This document shows, one piece after another, positions 8,515-17,713 of a stretch of DNA of 39,575 nucleotides. The notes under the pieces are model-generated. The model searched no databases. It was not told the DNA's origin and was given only the letters and a program-made list of their open reading frames with translations. Positions within the stretch are counted from its first letter, which is position 1, and the number at the start of each line of letters is the position of its first letter. The translations under genes were made by a program, and so were the position numbers. Source of the DNA: Pseudomonadota bacterium (GTDB lineage: Bacteria; Pseudomonadota; Gammaproteobacteria; Acidiferrobacterales; UBA6901); NCBI GenBank assembly GCA_021819085.1, contig JAKASJ010000027.1, forward strand, positions 1 through 39,575, in the 5' to 3' direction.

Positions 8515-9570
8515 ATGACTTTCAAAGTTCGCATCGAGCCGAGCGGCCATGAGTTCGTCGCGGAGGGCAGTGAAACCATTCTCGAGGCTGCCCTGCGCCA
8601 CGGCTTCAATCTTCCCTACAGCTGCCGCAATGGAGCCTGCGCTACGTGCAAGGGCAAGGTGATTACGGGTTCCGTCGACTATGGCGTATACGAAGCCAAG
8701 GCGCTGAATGAGGCGGAGAAGCTTGCTGGCATGGCGCTGTTCTGCCGTGCCCGGCCACTTTCCGATGTGGTCATTGAGGTGCGCGAGATCGGGGCAGCCC
8801 GGGGCATCACCATAAAGACGCTTCCGTGCCGAGTGGTCCGCATGGAGCGGCTCGCGCACGATGTGATGGCGCTTCATCTGAAATTGCCTCAGAGCGAGCG
8901 GCTCCAGTTTCTTGCGGGCCAGTATATCGACATCCTGCTGCGCGACGGACGCCGTCGCAGCTTCTCGCTCGCCAATGCCCCGCATGATGATGAGGCATTG
9001 CAGCTCCATATCCGGCATCTGCCGGGCGGCCATTTCTCCGGACATGTTTTCACGCACATGAAGGAAAAAGACCTGCTGCGCTTCCAGGGTCCGCTGGGAA
9101 CGTTTTTCCTGCGCGAGGAGGATGCGCCGACCGGGGCCGATTCGCCCACGGTCGAACGCCCCGTAATACTGATGGCCGGTGGCACCGGTTTTGCGCCCAT
9201 CAAAGGCATTCTGGAACATGCATTTTACGTGGGGACGCAGCGACCGCTGCACTTGTACTGGGGGGCGCGTGCCAGACGCGATCTCTACCTGCACGCGCTC
9301 GTTCGGTCCTGGGTCGAGGCCCACGCCAATTTCCGCTATACGCCGGTGCTGTCCGAACCGGATCCGAACGACCACTGGGACGGCCGTTGCGGATGGGTGC
9401 ATGACGCCGTGGTGCAGGACTACCCGGACCTGAGTGGCCATGAGGTCTACGCCAGCGGCCCGCCGCCCATGATCGAGGCCGGCAGGCTGGCCTTTTCGGC
9501 ACACGGCTTGCCGGCTGATCGCCTGTTCTATGATTCGTTCGAGCGGGCACAGGACCCCGTCGTGCAGTAA
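8515..9570 (+). CDS. 2Fe-2S/FAD NAD(P)H-dependent reductase (CDP-6-deoxyglucoseen-reductase family)
   Basis: This is an electron-transfer flavoprotein with an N-terminal plant-type ferredoxin domain (CRNGACATC: Cys37, Cys42 and Cys45, with the fourth ligand Cys77), an FAD-binding barrel with RRSFSLAN, and an NAD(P)-binding domain with AGGTGFAPIKGIL. The C-terminal acidic/aromatic segment LFYDSFE is typical. Database names usually say CDP-6-deoxy-delta-3,4-glucoseen reductase, but no 3,6-dideoxyhexose genes are nearby. A general reductase partner for an oxygenase or other redox enzyme is more likely. I chose ATG 8515 (MTFKVRIEPSG, 351 aa) because homologues start at this point. In-frame GTG 8458 and ATG 8473 would add 19 or 14 residues without homology, though TTGGAGA precedes the latter. 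Confidence 0.88.
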   Translation: MTFKVRIEPSGHEFVAEGSETILEAALRHGFNLPYSCRNGACATCKGKVITGSVDYGVYEAKALNEAEKLAGMALFCRARPLSDVVIEVREIGAARGITIKTLPCRVVRMERLAHDVMALHLKLPQSERLQFLAGQYIDILLRDGRRRSFSLANAPHDDEALQLHIRHLPGGHFSGHVFTHMKEKDLLRFQGPLGTFFLREEDAPTGADSPTVERPVILMAGGTGFAPIKGILEHAFYVGTQRPLHLYWGARARRDLYLHALVRSWVEAHANFRYTPVLSEPDPNDHWDGRCGWVHDAVVQDYPDLSGHEVYASGPPPMIEAGRLAFSAHGLPADRLFYDSFERAQDPVVQ

Positions 9571-9595
9571 GCCGCGCCGCGCAGTGGGGCGATCC

Positions 9596-10555
9596 ATGCT
9601 GCACCATCACGACGGTAGTCACGCTCACCGGAGCGGGCACCACCCGCCCGCGACGGGTGGTCATCGTCAGCTCGGATGGGTGCTGGTGCTCACGCTCGGA
9701 TTCGCCGCGGTGGAAGCGCTCGGTGGCCTGTGGGCGCATTCACTCGCCCTGCTGGGCGATGCTGGGCACATGTTTTCCGACTCCGTTGCGCTGGGTATGG
9801 CGGCCACGGCTTCATGGGTAGGGAGACGTCCTCCGTCGGCGCGGCACTCATACGGGTTGGCGCGGGCGGAAGTGGTGGCCGCCCTGCTGAATGGCCTTGT
9901 GATGCTGGCAGTGGTCGTCGCAATCGTGGTCGAGGCCATCCGGCGCTTCCGCGGACCCCAGCCGGTCGCGGGCGTGCCGGTGATGGTGATCGCAGGTGCC
10001 GGACTTTTGTTCAATGTGGCGGCCGCGCTCATACTGAGCCGGGGCGAGCGGACCATCAACGTGCGCGGCGCGCTGGTGCACGTGATCGGCGACCTGCTGG
10101 GGTCGGCGGGTGCGCTGCTGTCAGGAGCGGTTATCTATTTTACCGGGTGGATGCCAATCGATCCGCTGCTTTCATTGCTGATCTGTGCGCTGATCCTGTA
10201 TTCGACGATGCGCCTTCTGCGAGAGGCTTTGCATGTCCTGATGGAGGGCGTGCCGCCGGAGCTCGATCTCAACGGGGTCGGTCAGGCGCTGGCGCATGTG
10301 CCGGGTGTAGTTTCGGTGCATGATCTGCACATCTGGATGCTGTCGCCAGGCATTCCGGCGCTTTCGGCGCACGTGGTGATGGACGACCTGAAGGCCTGGC
10401 CGAAGGTGCTGGCAGACATGCGTCAGCTGCTAGACAGGCGTTACCAGATCGGGCACGTGACGCTGCAGCCGGAGATAACAGCTGATCTGGTGGAAGTCCC
10501 GTTGCCACACGGCGCAAAGGTTTATCCGCTAAAGCCCGAAAATACCCGGCGCTGA
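9596..10555 (+). CDS. Cation diffusion facilitator (zinc/cadmium/cobalt exporter, CzcD/ZitB type)
   Basis: This is a proton-coupled metal exporter of the inner membrane, 319 aa. The first 25 residues are His-rich (seven His), followed by about six transmembrane helices and a cytoplasmic C-terminal domain from about residue 205. Transport-site residues are visible in helix 2 (LLGDAGHMFSD: Asp55, His58, Asp62) and helix 5 (HVIGDLLGS). This pattern fits Zn-type members. ATG 9596 is chosen over in-frame 9530, which overlaps the reductase gene and lacks homology. TGGGGCG precedes 9596. It is 25 bases after the reductase stop, so likely co-transcribed. It converges with hemY, separated by only six bases. 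Confidence 0.93.
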   Translation: MLHHHDGSHAHRSGHHPPATGGHRQLGWVLVLTLGFAAVEALGGLWAHSLALLGDAGHMFSDSVALGMAATASWVGRRPPSARHSYGLARAEVVAALLNGLVMLAVVVAIVVEAIRRFRGPQPVAGVPVMVIAGAGLLFNVAAALILSRGERTINVRGALVHVIGDLLGSAGALLSGAVIYFTGWMPIDPLLSLLICALILYSTMRLLREALHVLMEGVPPELDLNGVGQALAHVPGVVSVHDLHIWMLSPGIPALSAHVVMDDLKAWPKVLADMRQLLDRRYQIGHVTLQPEITADLVEVPLPHGAKVYPLKPENTRR

Positions 10556-10561
10556 ATGCAC

Positions 10562-11827
10562 TCAGCGGCTGTAATGGCCGACGCTGTCCGAGGCTCCACG
10601 CCTTGCGCTGAAAGGCCTGTCGGCGGTCCCGCCACCAGGCCGGACGTTACCGCCGTACAGTTCCAGGGCGTGGCGGTAGTATCCCAGCGCCTTTTCGTGC
10701 TCGCCGCGCTGCTCCAGCAGATCAGCCAGCTCCTGGTAGGCTTCTGCCGGACCGTGCAGCAGTATGGATTTTTCCAGGTATTCGCGTGCCTGGTCGAGAA
10801 GCTTGTTGCGGACTGCCAGGCGACCAACCGTCAGCAACAGCACGGGGCTGTCGCTCTGGGTGGCGAGCCAGCCCTCGGCGGTTTCGAGCTGTGCCGCCGG
10901 ATCGGTCGCTTGCACGAGACCGTAAAGCCGCACCAGGTCCTCGTTCCATCCATTGCCGAGAGCCGTTGCCAGTAGTTTTTCCGCATCATCCATTGCGCCC
11001 TGGGCCATGAGGTGCCGGGCGTAAATGGCGACCAGATCCGGCTGACGGCGCAGGTGGTGGGGTATCGCATTCCAGGCCTGTTTGAGCACGCCGGTGGCCC
11101 CACTGGGCAGGGCGAGCATGAGCAGCTCGCGTCTGGCCTCGAGCTCCAGGGCGTCGATCTCGGGTGCCGGCAGCGCCTTGTGCTTGCGCAGCTCCGGAAT
11201 CACGTTGGCCAGGCTTTCCCAGTCGTGCAGTTCGCGGTAGGTCTGAGCCAGCAGCCCGAGCACCCGCGGAGCTTTGGGATCCATCGTGCGCAGTTGCGAA
11301 AGCGTTGCGAGTGCACGTTCGTCCTGGTGAGCCAGAATCTGCAGCTGCGCCTGCGCCATGCCGGTGGCCAGGGCATGTCCGGGCACGCTGCTGTGCGCGA
11401 GCGCCAGATACTCATCGCGCTTCTCGGTGTTGCCGCGCGCTTGGGCTACGAATGCGGCAGCGAGGTAGTTGATGGACGACGTCTCGCTATGGCCGATGTC
11501 GGCAAGCAGCTGCTTTTCCGCTTTTTCCCAGTTTCCCTCGCTCAGGCTGATGAGGCCCTGCACCAGGGCCTCGCGCGCCCGCCGCTCGCGCTGTCGCCGG
11601 CGCCATTGAGTCACGTCGCGGGGAGTGTTCCACAGCCTGATTGCAGCGCGCACCACCGCGTACATCGCGCCAAAGCCGAACACAAGCGATATGGCGAAGA
11701 CCGTGAGCGGCATTTCTACGCTCCACGGCGTACGCGCGATCAGCACATAGCCCGGATCATGCATGACCGCAAGCGCCAGCGTCACCGAGGCGAACAGCAC
11801 TATCAGTACGAAGATCAGGAATTTCAT
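10562..11827 (-). CDS. hemY: HemY, haem-biosynthesis-associated TPR membrane protein
   Basis: This is a 421-residue inner-membrane protein with two N-terminal helices (about 2-21 and 39-62), a basic cytoplasmic stretch (RRRQRERRARE) and a C-terminal array of TPR-like helical pairs. It matches the gammaproteobacterial HemY (HemY_N plus TPR), which is not the protoporphyrinogen oxidase of the same name in Gram-positives. Its precise role in tetrapyrrole metabolism is unresolved. Its ATG overlaps the hemX stop by four bases, so translation is coupled. The last 25 residues are Gly/Arg-rich and probably disordered. Confidence 0.93.
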   Translation of the reverse strand: MKFLIFVLIVLFASVTLALAVMHDPGYVLIARTPWSVEMPLTVFAISLVFGFGAMYAVVRAAIRLWNTPRDVTQWRRRQRERRAREALVQGLISLSEGNWEKAEKQLLADIGHSETSSINYLAAAFVAQARGNTEKRDEYLALAHSSVPGHALATGMAQAQLQILAHQDERALATLSQLRTMDPKAPRVLGLLAQTYRELHDWESLANVIPELRKHKALPAPEIDALELEARRELLMLALPSGATGVLKQAWNAIPHHLRRQPDLVAIYARHLMAQGAMDDAEKLLATALGNGWNEDLVRLYGLVQATDPAAQLETAEGWLATQSDSPVLLLTVGRLAVRNKLLDQAREYLEKSILLHGPAEAYQELADLLEQRGEHEKALGYYRHALELYGGNVRPGGGTADRPFSARRGASDSVGHYSR

Positions 11828-12849
11828 GGGGAAGCCCCGGCCCGCCGGATTCGGCGCAGCAGCTCGAGCGACCCGGAAATATCCGGCAGCTTGCTGCGGA
11901 ACGGCGAGTTGAGCATGTGACCGAGCTCATTCTCCGCCGCCTGCACCGACGCCGCCGAGCCGTCATAGTATTCCTTGATCCACTGGTGGGCTGCTGCCAC
12001 ATCCTGGCCGAATACCGCGGCGTTGCCCTGAAGCAGCGCCGTCTGCGCGCCATAGAGCATGAGACGGAGATTCTGGCGCAGGAAGTATTCCTCGTCCGGC
12101 GGCAGCAGCGGCACGCGCAACTGGCTGGTGCGCCTGATGCGCACCAGACCGATGAGGTCGTGCCACATGGTCCCGAGTTGTGAGCGCTGCACTGCCGGCG
12201 CCGGTGCGGGCCGCGGGGTGGGGTGCGATACCGGAGCAAGCGGAAGGCCATCGACGTGCTGGGCGATGTCACCAAGGCGAAGTGCCATGCCCGAGACGTC
12301 AATACTGCCGAGGGATTGAAGTCCTCCGATTTCATCGGCCAGCAGCCGTCGTACCGGCAGGTAGCGCGGGTCGGCGAGCTGCTTCAGATCCTGGTCTGCT
12401 GCGCGCAATGCGGCAAGCGCCAGCTTGACGTTGCGTGACAGCTGCAGGCGATGATTGGCGATCACCAGCAGTTGGTCGGATTCCGAAAGCAGCCATTCCC
12501 GGCGGCCTTTGCCGAACTCGCTCGAAACCTTGAGCAGTGCGGCCTGGAGGGCATCCTGGTTTTTTTCCAGCGTGTCCAGTCGCTGTGTCATGGTGGCGAT
12601 TGTGCCCTGCGACTTTGCGCTCTGCTCCGCGAGATGTTCCAGGTTGCTCGACACGCTGGCGCTGTAAAGACCACGCCTCGCGATCAATGTGTAAGCGAGA
12701 TAGGCGCTGGTGAGCAGTGCCACAGTCGCGAGAATCAGGGCGAGGCGGCCGGAGATCGACCCGGCGCGCCGGCGCTGGGCGGCATTCGGCCTCGGAGGTT
12801 CAGTGGCACTCGCGCCGGGTGTCCGGGCGTCGGGATCCTTGTTCGTCAT
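11824..12849 (-). CDS. hemX: HemX, uroporphyrinogen-III C-methyltransferase-like membrane protein
   Basis: This is a 341-residue HemX-family protein. A Pro/Arg-rich cytoplasmic N-terminus is followed by one transmembrane helix (about 34-56), a coiled coil (about 65-110, EHLAEQSAKSQGTIATMTQRL) and a helical periplasmic domain containing LLVIANHRLQL and EYFLRQNLRLML, both typical of the family. It carries none of the SAM-binding motifs of real methyltransferases, so the database name is historical. It is the third gene of hemC-hemD-hemX-hemY, 82 bases after hemD. Confidence 0.92.
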   Translation of the reverse strand: MTNKDPDARTPGASATEPPRPNAAQRRRAGSISGRLALILATVALLTSAYLAYTLIARRGLYSASVSSNLEHLAEQSAKSQGTIATMTQRLDTLEKNQDALQAALLKVSSEFGKGRREWLLSESDQLLVIANHRLQLSRNVKLALAALRAADQDLKQLADPRYLPVRRLLADEIGGLQSLGSIDVSGMALRLGDIAQHVDGLPLAPVSHPTPRPAPAPAVQRSQLGTMWHDLIGLVRIRRTSQLRVPLLPPDEEYFLRQNLRLMLYGAQTALLQGNAAVFGQDVAAAHQWIKEYYDGSAASVQAAENELGHMLNSPFRSKLPDISGSLELLRRIRRAGASP

Positions 12850-12931
12850 TGTTCACCGGCTGTGCTGTTTTTCATCGGCCCGATGCTCCCGGGTATTCCA
12901 AGTACGCCAGTACCTGGAGTCTGATCCGGGA

Positions 12932-13729
12932 TTATAGGGATTTTTGCGCCGCCCGCCATGTCTTGATGGTTTCGACAATAGCTTCGTCACTTGCCTGCGC
13001 CGCGACCAAAGGCTCGGTCTTGAATCCCAGTTCGCGGCAGGCAGCGGCCGTACGTTCGCTTACTACGACAATCGGGGTCTTCACCAGCCACTGCTGACCC
13101 AATTTGCCCACCAGGTCGTAGAGATTGCGCAACGCCTGGGTGCTGGTGACGGATACGATATCAATGTCGCCGCGTGCCCAGCGGCGCATGAGCGGAGCGG
13201 TGTCGACATGCGGTTTTCCGCGCCGGTAGCACTCCGCGTATTCAACGTGCGCGCCGCGCCGCTGCAGGGTTTCGCCGAGTGTTTCACGGCCGCCGTCGCC
13301 CCGGAAAATGATGACATGCCAACCGGCAACCCGTGCCAGAGCAGACATCTCGAGCAGCGCCTCGCTGTCGAATTTTCCGGCTGGGGCAATCACGTTTTCG
13401 CAGCCGAAGCGGGCAAGCTCGCGCGCCGAGCCGCGTCCGACACAGGCCAGTTTCAGGCGTGCGGGCAGCGGGCGGCGCGAACGAATGACGTTCATCGCCT
13501 TGTTCACGGCATTCGGGCTGATGAAAACCGCCAGGTCGAAGTCCTCAAGCCGGTCCACGATGCGCAGCAGCGCACCGCTATCGATTGGATCCAGAATCTC
13601 CAGCACCGGAAAACGCACTGCCTGTCCGCCGCTGCGCTCGATGAGCGCAGCGAGCGCGTCAGCCTGTGCCGCCGGACGCGTGACCAGCACGGTCGTCCGC
13701 TCGAGCGGCGCCTTTTCAGGCACGACCAT
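12932..13729 (-). CDS. hemD: Uroporphyrinogen-III synthase
   Basis: This enzyme cyclises hydroxymethylbilane with inversion of ring D to give uroporphyrinogen III. The sequence is divergent, as always for HemD, but shows [17 protein letters not shown] at the N-terminus, the central [11 protein letters not shown] and the C-terminal [16 protein letters not shown], which mark the two similar lobes. I place the start at ATG 13729 ([12 protein letters not shown], 265 aa). The frame is open upstream, but that part is the shadow of hemC. The start overlaps the end of hemC by 14 bases, indicating coupled translation. Confidence 0.94.
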   Translation of the reverse strand: MVVPEKAPLERTTVLVTRPAAQADALAALIERSGGQAVRFPVLEILDPIDSGALLRIVDRLEDFDLAVFISPNAVNKAMNVIRSRRPLPARLKLACVGRGSARELARFGCENVIAPAGKFDSEALLEMSALARVAGWHVIIFRGDGGRETLGETLQRRGAHVEYAECYRRGKPHVDTAPLMRRWARGDIDIVSVTSTQALRNLYDLVGKLGQQWLVKTPIVVVSERTAAACRELGFKTEPLVAAQASDEAIVETIKTWRAAQKSL

Positions 13730-14660
13730 AAACTCGATCAAGCAGCTCGCGCGCGCCGCGCGCGAGCAACTCGTCAGCGAGCGCGATTCCCAGCTCCTCG
13801 GCGTCTCCGGCCGGGCCGCGGATCTCACCGCGGATGATGCGGCTGCCGTCCGTTGCCCCCACCAGCCCGCGCAGATGCAGAATGCCGTCAGCGAGTTCGG
13901 CATAGCCGCCGATCGGGACCTGGCAGCCGCCCTCCAGGCGCGCGTTCATGGCACGCTCGGCCCGCACCCGCAACGCCGTGGGCGGGTGGTTGAGCGTGGC
14001 GATCAGCTCGTTGAGCCCGATATCGTCAATGCGGCATTCGATGCAGATCGCGCCCTGACCGACCGCAGGCAGGCTTTCCTGGGGGTCGAGGAGGGCGCGG
14101 ATGCGCGCAGCGAAGTCGAGCCGCTTGAGTCCGGCGGCGGCAAGAATGATTGCGTCGTAGTCACCGCCGTCGAGCTTGGCGAGGCGCGAATTGACGTTTC
14201 CGCGCAGGTCCAGAACCCGGAGTTCCGGGTGGGCCGCCCGCAGCTGGCATTGGCGGCGCAGGCTGGATGTCCCCACGCGACTTCCGGCCGGCAGCGCGTC
14301 GATTCCCGGAAAACGACTGGAGACGAAGGCGTCGCGCGGGTCTTCGCGTTCGCAGATCACGGGGATGTGCAGACCGGCTGGCAGGGTTGCCGTCACGTCT
14401 TTCAGGGAATGAACCGCCAAGTCGATGCGTCTATCCATCAGACCCTGTTCCAGCTCTTTGATGAAAAGACCCTTTCCGCCCACCTTGGCGAGGGGACTAT
14501 CGAGTATCTTGTCTCCCTGGGTGGTCATTTTGACCAGTTCAACTTCGAGGCTGGGGCAGTGCGCAACCAGTTGGTCGCGGACATATTCGGCCTGCCACAG
14601 GGCAAGCTGGCTCTTGCGGGTGCCGATACGTACAGTTTTCAAAGCGGGGACAGAATGCAT
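13716..14660 (-). CDS. hemC: Hydroxymethylbilane synthase (porphobilinogen deaminase)
   Basis: This enzyme polymerises four porphobilinogens into hydroxymethylbilane. At 314 aa it is complete: [12 protein letters not shown] near residue 12, the catalytic Asp88 in HSLKDV, the arginine-rich substrate segment [10 protein letters not shown] (132-141), and Cys246 in [10 protein letters not shown], which carries the dipyrromethane cofactor. It is the first gene of the leftward haem operon. Its ATG lies at the divergent boundary with the thioredoxin-like gene, so its promoter must lie within 14661-14793. TAGGAT at about 14690 on the minus strand is a possible -10, but the paired -35 is poor. Confidence 0.97.
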   Translation of the reverse strand: MHSVPALKTVRIGTRKSQLALWQAEYVRDQLVAHCPSLEVELVKMTTQGDKILDSPLAKVGGKGLFIKELEQGLMDRRIDLAVHSLKDVTATLPAGLHIPVICEREDPRDAFVSSRFPGIDALPAGSRVGTSSLRRQCQLRAAHPELRVLDLRGNVNSRLAKLDGGDYDAIILAAAGLKRLDFAARIRALLDPQESLPAVGQGAICIECRIDDIGLNELIATLNHPPTALRVRAERAMNARLEGGCQVPIGGYAELADGILHLRGLVGATDGSRIIRGEIRGPAGDAEELGIALADELLARGARELLDRVYGRA

Positions 14661-14713
14661 GAAAGCGGCGAAGCCGGAATTCGAGCGGGACGGTAATCCT
14701 AAATCAAATCGGG

Positions 14714-14729
14714 CCGGGAATCATCCCGG
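14714..14729. repeat. Perfect inverted repeat in the hemC/thioredoxin divergent region
   Basis: CCGGGA-ATCA-TCCCGG is a perfect 6-bp inverted repeat with a four-base centre, about 55 bases upstream of the hemC start. It could be an operator half-site pair or a hairpin in a leader. It matches no regulator consensus that I know. Confidence 0.35.
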
Positions 14730-14745
14730 GTATTTCTATGGCATC

Positions 14746-15288
14746 GTGGTTGCCCGTCTGGGGCAGTCCCTGAGCGGGCGCGTCTGCGCGTCGATGCTGT
14801 TCCTGTGGCTCGTCGCACCGCTGGCTGCGGCCTCCGGCCTTCCAGCGGCAAGGAATCTGCAGGCCGATGCCCGGGAAGCCGCGCGCGACCGGTTGCCGGT
14901 ACTCGTGTTTTTCTATGCCAATTCTTGTGCCTATTGCAAGGAAGTTGACGAGCTTTATCTCGAGCCAAGGTACGCGGACACGGGCTACCGCAAGAAAGTC
15001 ATCATCCGCGAAGTCAATATCGATAGTGCGCGTACGCTGCGCGATTTTTCCGGCAGAATGACCAACGATGCGGCGTTTGCGCAGCATTATGGAGTATCCC
15101 TGACTCCGACGATCAAGTTTCTCGATGCCCATGGCCGCGAACTCGTGCCGGCCCTGGTCGGGGTGGCCGATTCCGATTTCTACGGCAGTTATCTGGACGC
15201 ATCTGTTGCCGCAGCCGGGCACAAACTGCGCACAGGAAGGACCCTGGGCCCGACCGCCTTCGTGCACGCAAACGCACCCCTGCGCTGA
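14746..15288 (+). CDS. Secreted thioredoxin-fold protein (CXXC)
   Basis: This is a thioredoxin-like protein with active-site motif SCAYCKEV, preceded by VLVFFYAN and followed by a cis-Pro segment LTPTIKFL, the core marks of the fold. The hydrophobic MLFLWLVAPLAAASG segment is a signal peptide or signal anchor, so the protein should act in the periplasm, perhaps as a thiol-disulfide or cytochrome-assembly factor of the SoxW/DsbD-C type. The start is uncertain. GTG 14746 gives a signal sequence with an Arg-containing n-region. ATG 14794 gives a very short signal. ATG 14659 has GGGGA eight bases upstream but would overlap the hemC start codon and add a long untypical tail. The gene diverges from hemC and converges with algR. 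Confidence 0.75.
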   Translation: MVARLGQSLSGRVCASMLFLWLVAPLAAASGLPAARNLQADAREAARDRLPVLVFFYANSCAYCKEVDELYLEPRYADTGYRKKVIIREVNIDSARTLRDFSGRMTNDAAFAQHYGVSLTPTIKFLDAHGRELVPALVGVADSDFYGSYLDASVAAAGHKLRTGRTLGPTAFVHANAPLR

Positions 15289-15301
15289 GTGCGGCGCCCG
15301 G

Positions 15302-16036
15302 TTAATGGCGTGCCCAGCGTCGCACCGATGCGGCATGACGCCGGCTGACATCTAGCTTCCTTTCCAGACCCTTGAGACTCACCTGCCAGGTACCGCCAGG
15401 GCTTTTTTCAATCCCCTTGATGTAGCCGGTGGCGACCAGCGCGTTGCGGTGAATCCGCAGAAATGCCTTTTCGCCGAATTCCTTCTCCAGATTGACCAGG
15501 GAGTCCTCGATCAGGTGCTCCTCGGCGGGGGTGCGCACCGTCACATATTTGCTGTCCGCCATGAAGTAGAGAATATCCTGAACCGGTACCAGCCGGATGT
15601 TGCCGCGCAGGTGCACGCTGATGTGCGTGCGTGCGCTCGGTTGCTCCTGCGCCTGGTTAATCTGCTGCAACTGCTTGAGCGTGAGCTTGTGTGCTTTTTC
15701 AAGCGCCATGGAGAGCCGTTCCTTGCGGATCGGCTTGAGCAGGTAGTCCACGGCGTTGACCTCGAATGCATGCAGCGCATGCTGGTCGTAGGCGGTCGTG
15801 AAAATGACGCTCGGCGGATTCTCCAGACCCATTAGATGCATTGCTGCCTCGAGTCCGTCCATGCCGGGCATGCGGATATCCATCAGCAGCACGTCCGGCC
15901 TCATTTCGGCGGCCCTCTCTACTGCCTCATTACCGTTCATGGCTTCACCGACAATCGTATGGCCTCCGATCTCGGTCAGCAGTTCACGCAGGCGGTCGCG
16001 CGCCAGCTTCTCGTCGTCAACAATCAAAACCTTCAT
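15302..16036 (-). CDS. algR: LytTR-family response regulator AlgR
   Basis: This is a two-component regulator with an N-terminal receiver domain (Asp8/Asp9, phospho-acceptor Asp53 in LLMDIRMPG, Thr80/81, Lys101 in LLKPI) and a C-terminal LytTR DNA-binding domain from about residue 140 (HLRGNIRLV, FLRIHRNALVA, VSRRHAASVRR). It is 244 aa. The start at ATG 16036 has GGAGGG a few bases upstream; the longer frame to 16087 has no support. In Pseudomonas AlgR controls alginate, type IV pili and virulence. The targets here are unknown, and the neighbourhood (algZ, hemC, argH) matches the conserved locus. It is separated from algZ by 200 bp, which may hold its own promoter. Confidence 0.93.
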   Translation of the reverse strand: MKVLIVDDEKLARDRLRELLTEIGGHTIVGEAMNGNEAVERAAEMRPDVLLMDIRMPGMDGLEAAMHLMGLENPPSVIFTTAYDQHALHAFEVNAVDYLLKPIRKERLSMALEKAHKLTLKQLQQINQAQEQPSARTHISVHLRGNIRLVPVQDILYFMADSKYVTVRTPAEEHLIEDSLVNLEKEFGEKAFLRIHRNALVATGYIKGIEKSPGGTWQVSLKGLERKLDVSRRHAASVRRWARH

Positions 16037-16236
16037 AGATTCCCTCCGAATGTCGCCAGGGCGAAACCACGGCACACCGGGCCCCAACCCTGGTCAGCTG
16101 TCGCATTAATGGCTTTGTCACAGCGGCATCGGTTCGCTGGCATCCTCTGAGTCAACCCTGTTCTGTCTGTGCCGGACGTGTGTTGCCGGGTCTGCGCGCA
16201 GCCAGCCAGCGTCCGTTGCAGACAGTTTCTTCGTAA

Positions 16237-17289
16237 CTAGCCCCTGACGATCGGCATCTTCAATTTTACGTGGTACTGCTTGCCTTCCTCGAATGTCTGC
16301 ATGGTGGCAGTGCTGCCGAAGTGAGTATTCAGCCGCTGGCGAATGTTGTCCTGGGCAATCTTGTTGCCCTTAGAGGAGCGGTGATTCTCGGTTTCCGGCA
16401 GCGGGTTGCTGATCAGCACGTTTAGATAGTCGCCCTCCGCCCACAGTTCGATTTTCAGCGTTCCGCCGTTGAACCGCGGCTCAATGCCATGGTAGATCGC
16501 ATTTTCCAGGAGCGGTTGCAGCGTAAGCGCCGGGATGAGCGCGCTGCGTGGCACATTGCTCACGTTCCAGGACACTTTCAGCCGGTCGCCAAGGCGCAGT
16601 TTCTCTATCTCCAGGTACTGCCGTGATATTTCGCGTTCCGCCGAGATGGGCACCAGGTTGCGGGCATCGGCGAGCAGCACGCGAAACAGGTCTGCGAGAT
16701 CCTGCAGGGCCGTCTCGGCGCGCGCCGGGTCGCTGCGCATGAGGCTCGCGATGCTGTTCATGCTGTTGAATAGAAAATGCGGGCGTATGCGCGATTGCAG
16801 CGCCTGCAGGCGAGCTTCCTGTTCGGACTTGGCGTCCGCCTCCGCGCGGTGCGACACGATCAGATAGCGCAGACCCAACGCGCTAATGATCCCGCCGATG
16901 AGCAGACTGCGGGCGAGCAGTGCCACGTGCCAGGAAGGCCAGCGCACGTTGATCAGGCCGAGATCATACAGCGCAAAGATCACCAGCTCGGTCCCGAGCG
17001 CGATTGCGCCGAGAAGCAGCAGAAAGGCCACGATGGAACCGTTGGCAAGCGACATGCGACGTATGACCGGTTGCGCCAGCTTGAGAACGATGACGCTTAC
17101 GAACGAAATCATCAGAGCAAAAGCCGTGAGCAGGTTGAGATCCTGCCACGCGCTTTCGTCGAACGTGGCGTTGCGTCCGATCGTGATGATCACCGCGATG
17201 ATCAGCGCGAGAAAGATGATCCGCAGCGCATTGCTCAAAGATCCAAAATCGGGCAAAAAGTCCTGGGTAGGAGACTTGGGCTTGTTCAT
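16237..17289 (-). CDS. algZ: LytS/AlgZ-type sensor histidine kinase
   Basis: This is a membrane sensor kinase of 350 aa with about four hydrophobic helices (23-38, 52-70, 85-110, 122-144), a short linker and a HisKA_7TM/His_kinase-type domain. The phospho-acceptor is His171 in RIRPHFLFNS. The N-box LQPLLENAIYHGIEP is intact, whereas the expected Gly-rich G-box is replaced by SSKGNKIAQDNIRQRL, a degenerate form that I believe is typical of the AlgZ/FimS subgroup. It should signal to AlgR, encoded next downstream. No sensor domain other than the membrane helices is present. Confidence 0.9.
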   Translation of the reverse strand: MNKPKSPTQDFLPDFGSLSNALRIIFLALIIAVIITIGRNATFDESAWQDLNLLTAFALMISFVSVIVLKLAQPVIRRMSLANGSIVAFLLLLGAIALGTELVIFALYDLGLINVRWPSWHVALLARSLLIGGIISALGLRYLIVSHRAEADAKSEQEARLQALQSRIRPHFLFNSMNSIASLMRSDPARAETALQDLADLFRVLLADARNLVPISAEREISRQYLEIEKLRLGDRLKVSWNVSNVPRSALIPALTLQPLLENAIYHGIEPRFNGGTLKIELWAEGDYLNVLISNPLPETENHRSSKGNKIAQDNIRQRLNTHFGSTATMQTFEEGKQYHVKLKMPIVRG

Positions 17290-17683
17290 GTCCGAGCTAC
17301 CGTGGGGGTGTGCAGTGCTGTTTCAGCATGGATAATGGGTGGGCCGCGGTCGGCGTCAGCGACGCCCGGCAGTGCCGCAATGTCCCGCATATCGTGCTCG
17401 TGTAACATCCGGGATTTGTGACAAACGACCATGTTTGCGGATCCGCAGGCCTTCCCTGCCGGGAGTCGACCCGACGCCTGTGCCATGTCTTCCGCCGACG
17501 GGTTATTTCCGCCATGACCACGGCGTTGCCGTCGATGCAGGCGCGATTTAACCGCAACGCTTGCTTGCAATGCAAGAATAGTACCCCAAGTTGTTCTGTT
17601 TTTGTGCATAAAAAATAAGTATATTCAGACCGTGGCCCGGCGTGGATCCAGGGTGGCCGAGCGACATACCGGTGCCGGTACGG
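17290..17683. other. Spacer upstream of algZ
   Basis: About 390 bp without a recognisable protein gene. Position 17580-17640 is AT-rich (TTTGTGCATAAAAAATAAGTATATTC) and could supply the algZ promoter on the minus strand (TACTAT near 17580 as a possible -10). TACCGG-TG-CCGGTA at about 17667-17680 is a short palindrome just past the leftward terminator. Small open frames here have no motifs. Confidence 0.45.
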
Positions 17684-17713
17684 AAAAAAAAGCCCCCGTC
17701 TGGGACGGGGGCT
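17684..17713 (-). terminator. Intrinsic terminator of the candidate small RNA
   Basis: A 10-bp GC-rich stem (AGCCCCCGTC paired with GACGGGGGCT) with a three-base loop is followed on the minus strand by eight T. On the plus strand there is no T-run, so it works only leftward. No protein gene lies immediately upstream on the minus strand. Confidence 0.9.

Noticed and set aside
8452-9597. 381-codon minus-strand frame
   Set aside because: Antisense shadow of the 2Fe-2S/FAD reductase gene, whose plus-strand motifs are complete.
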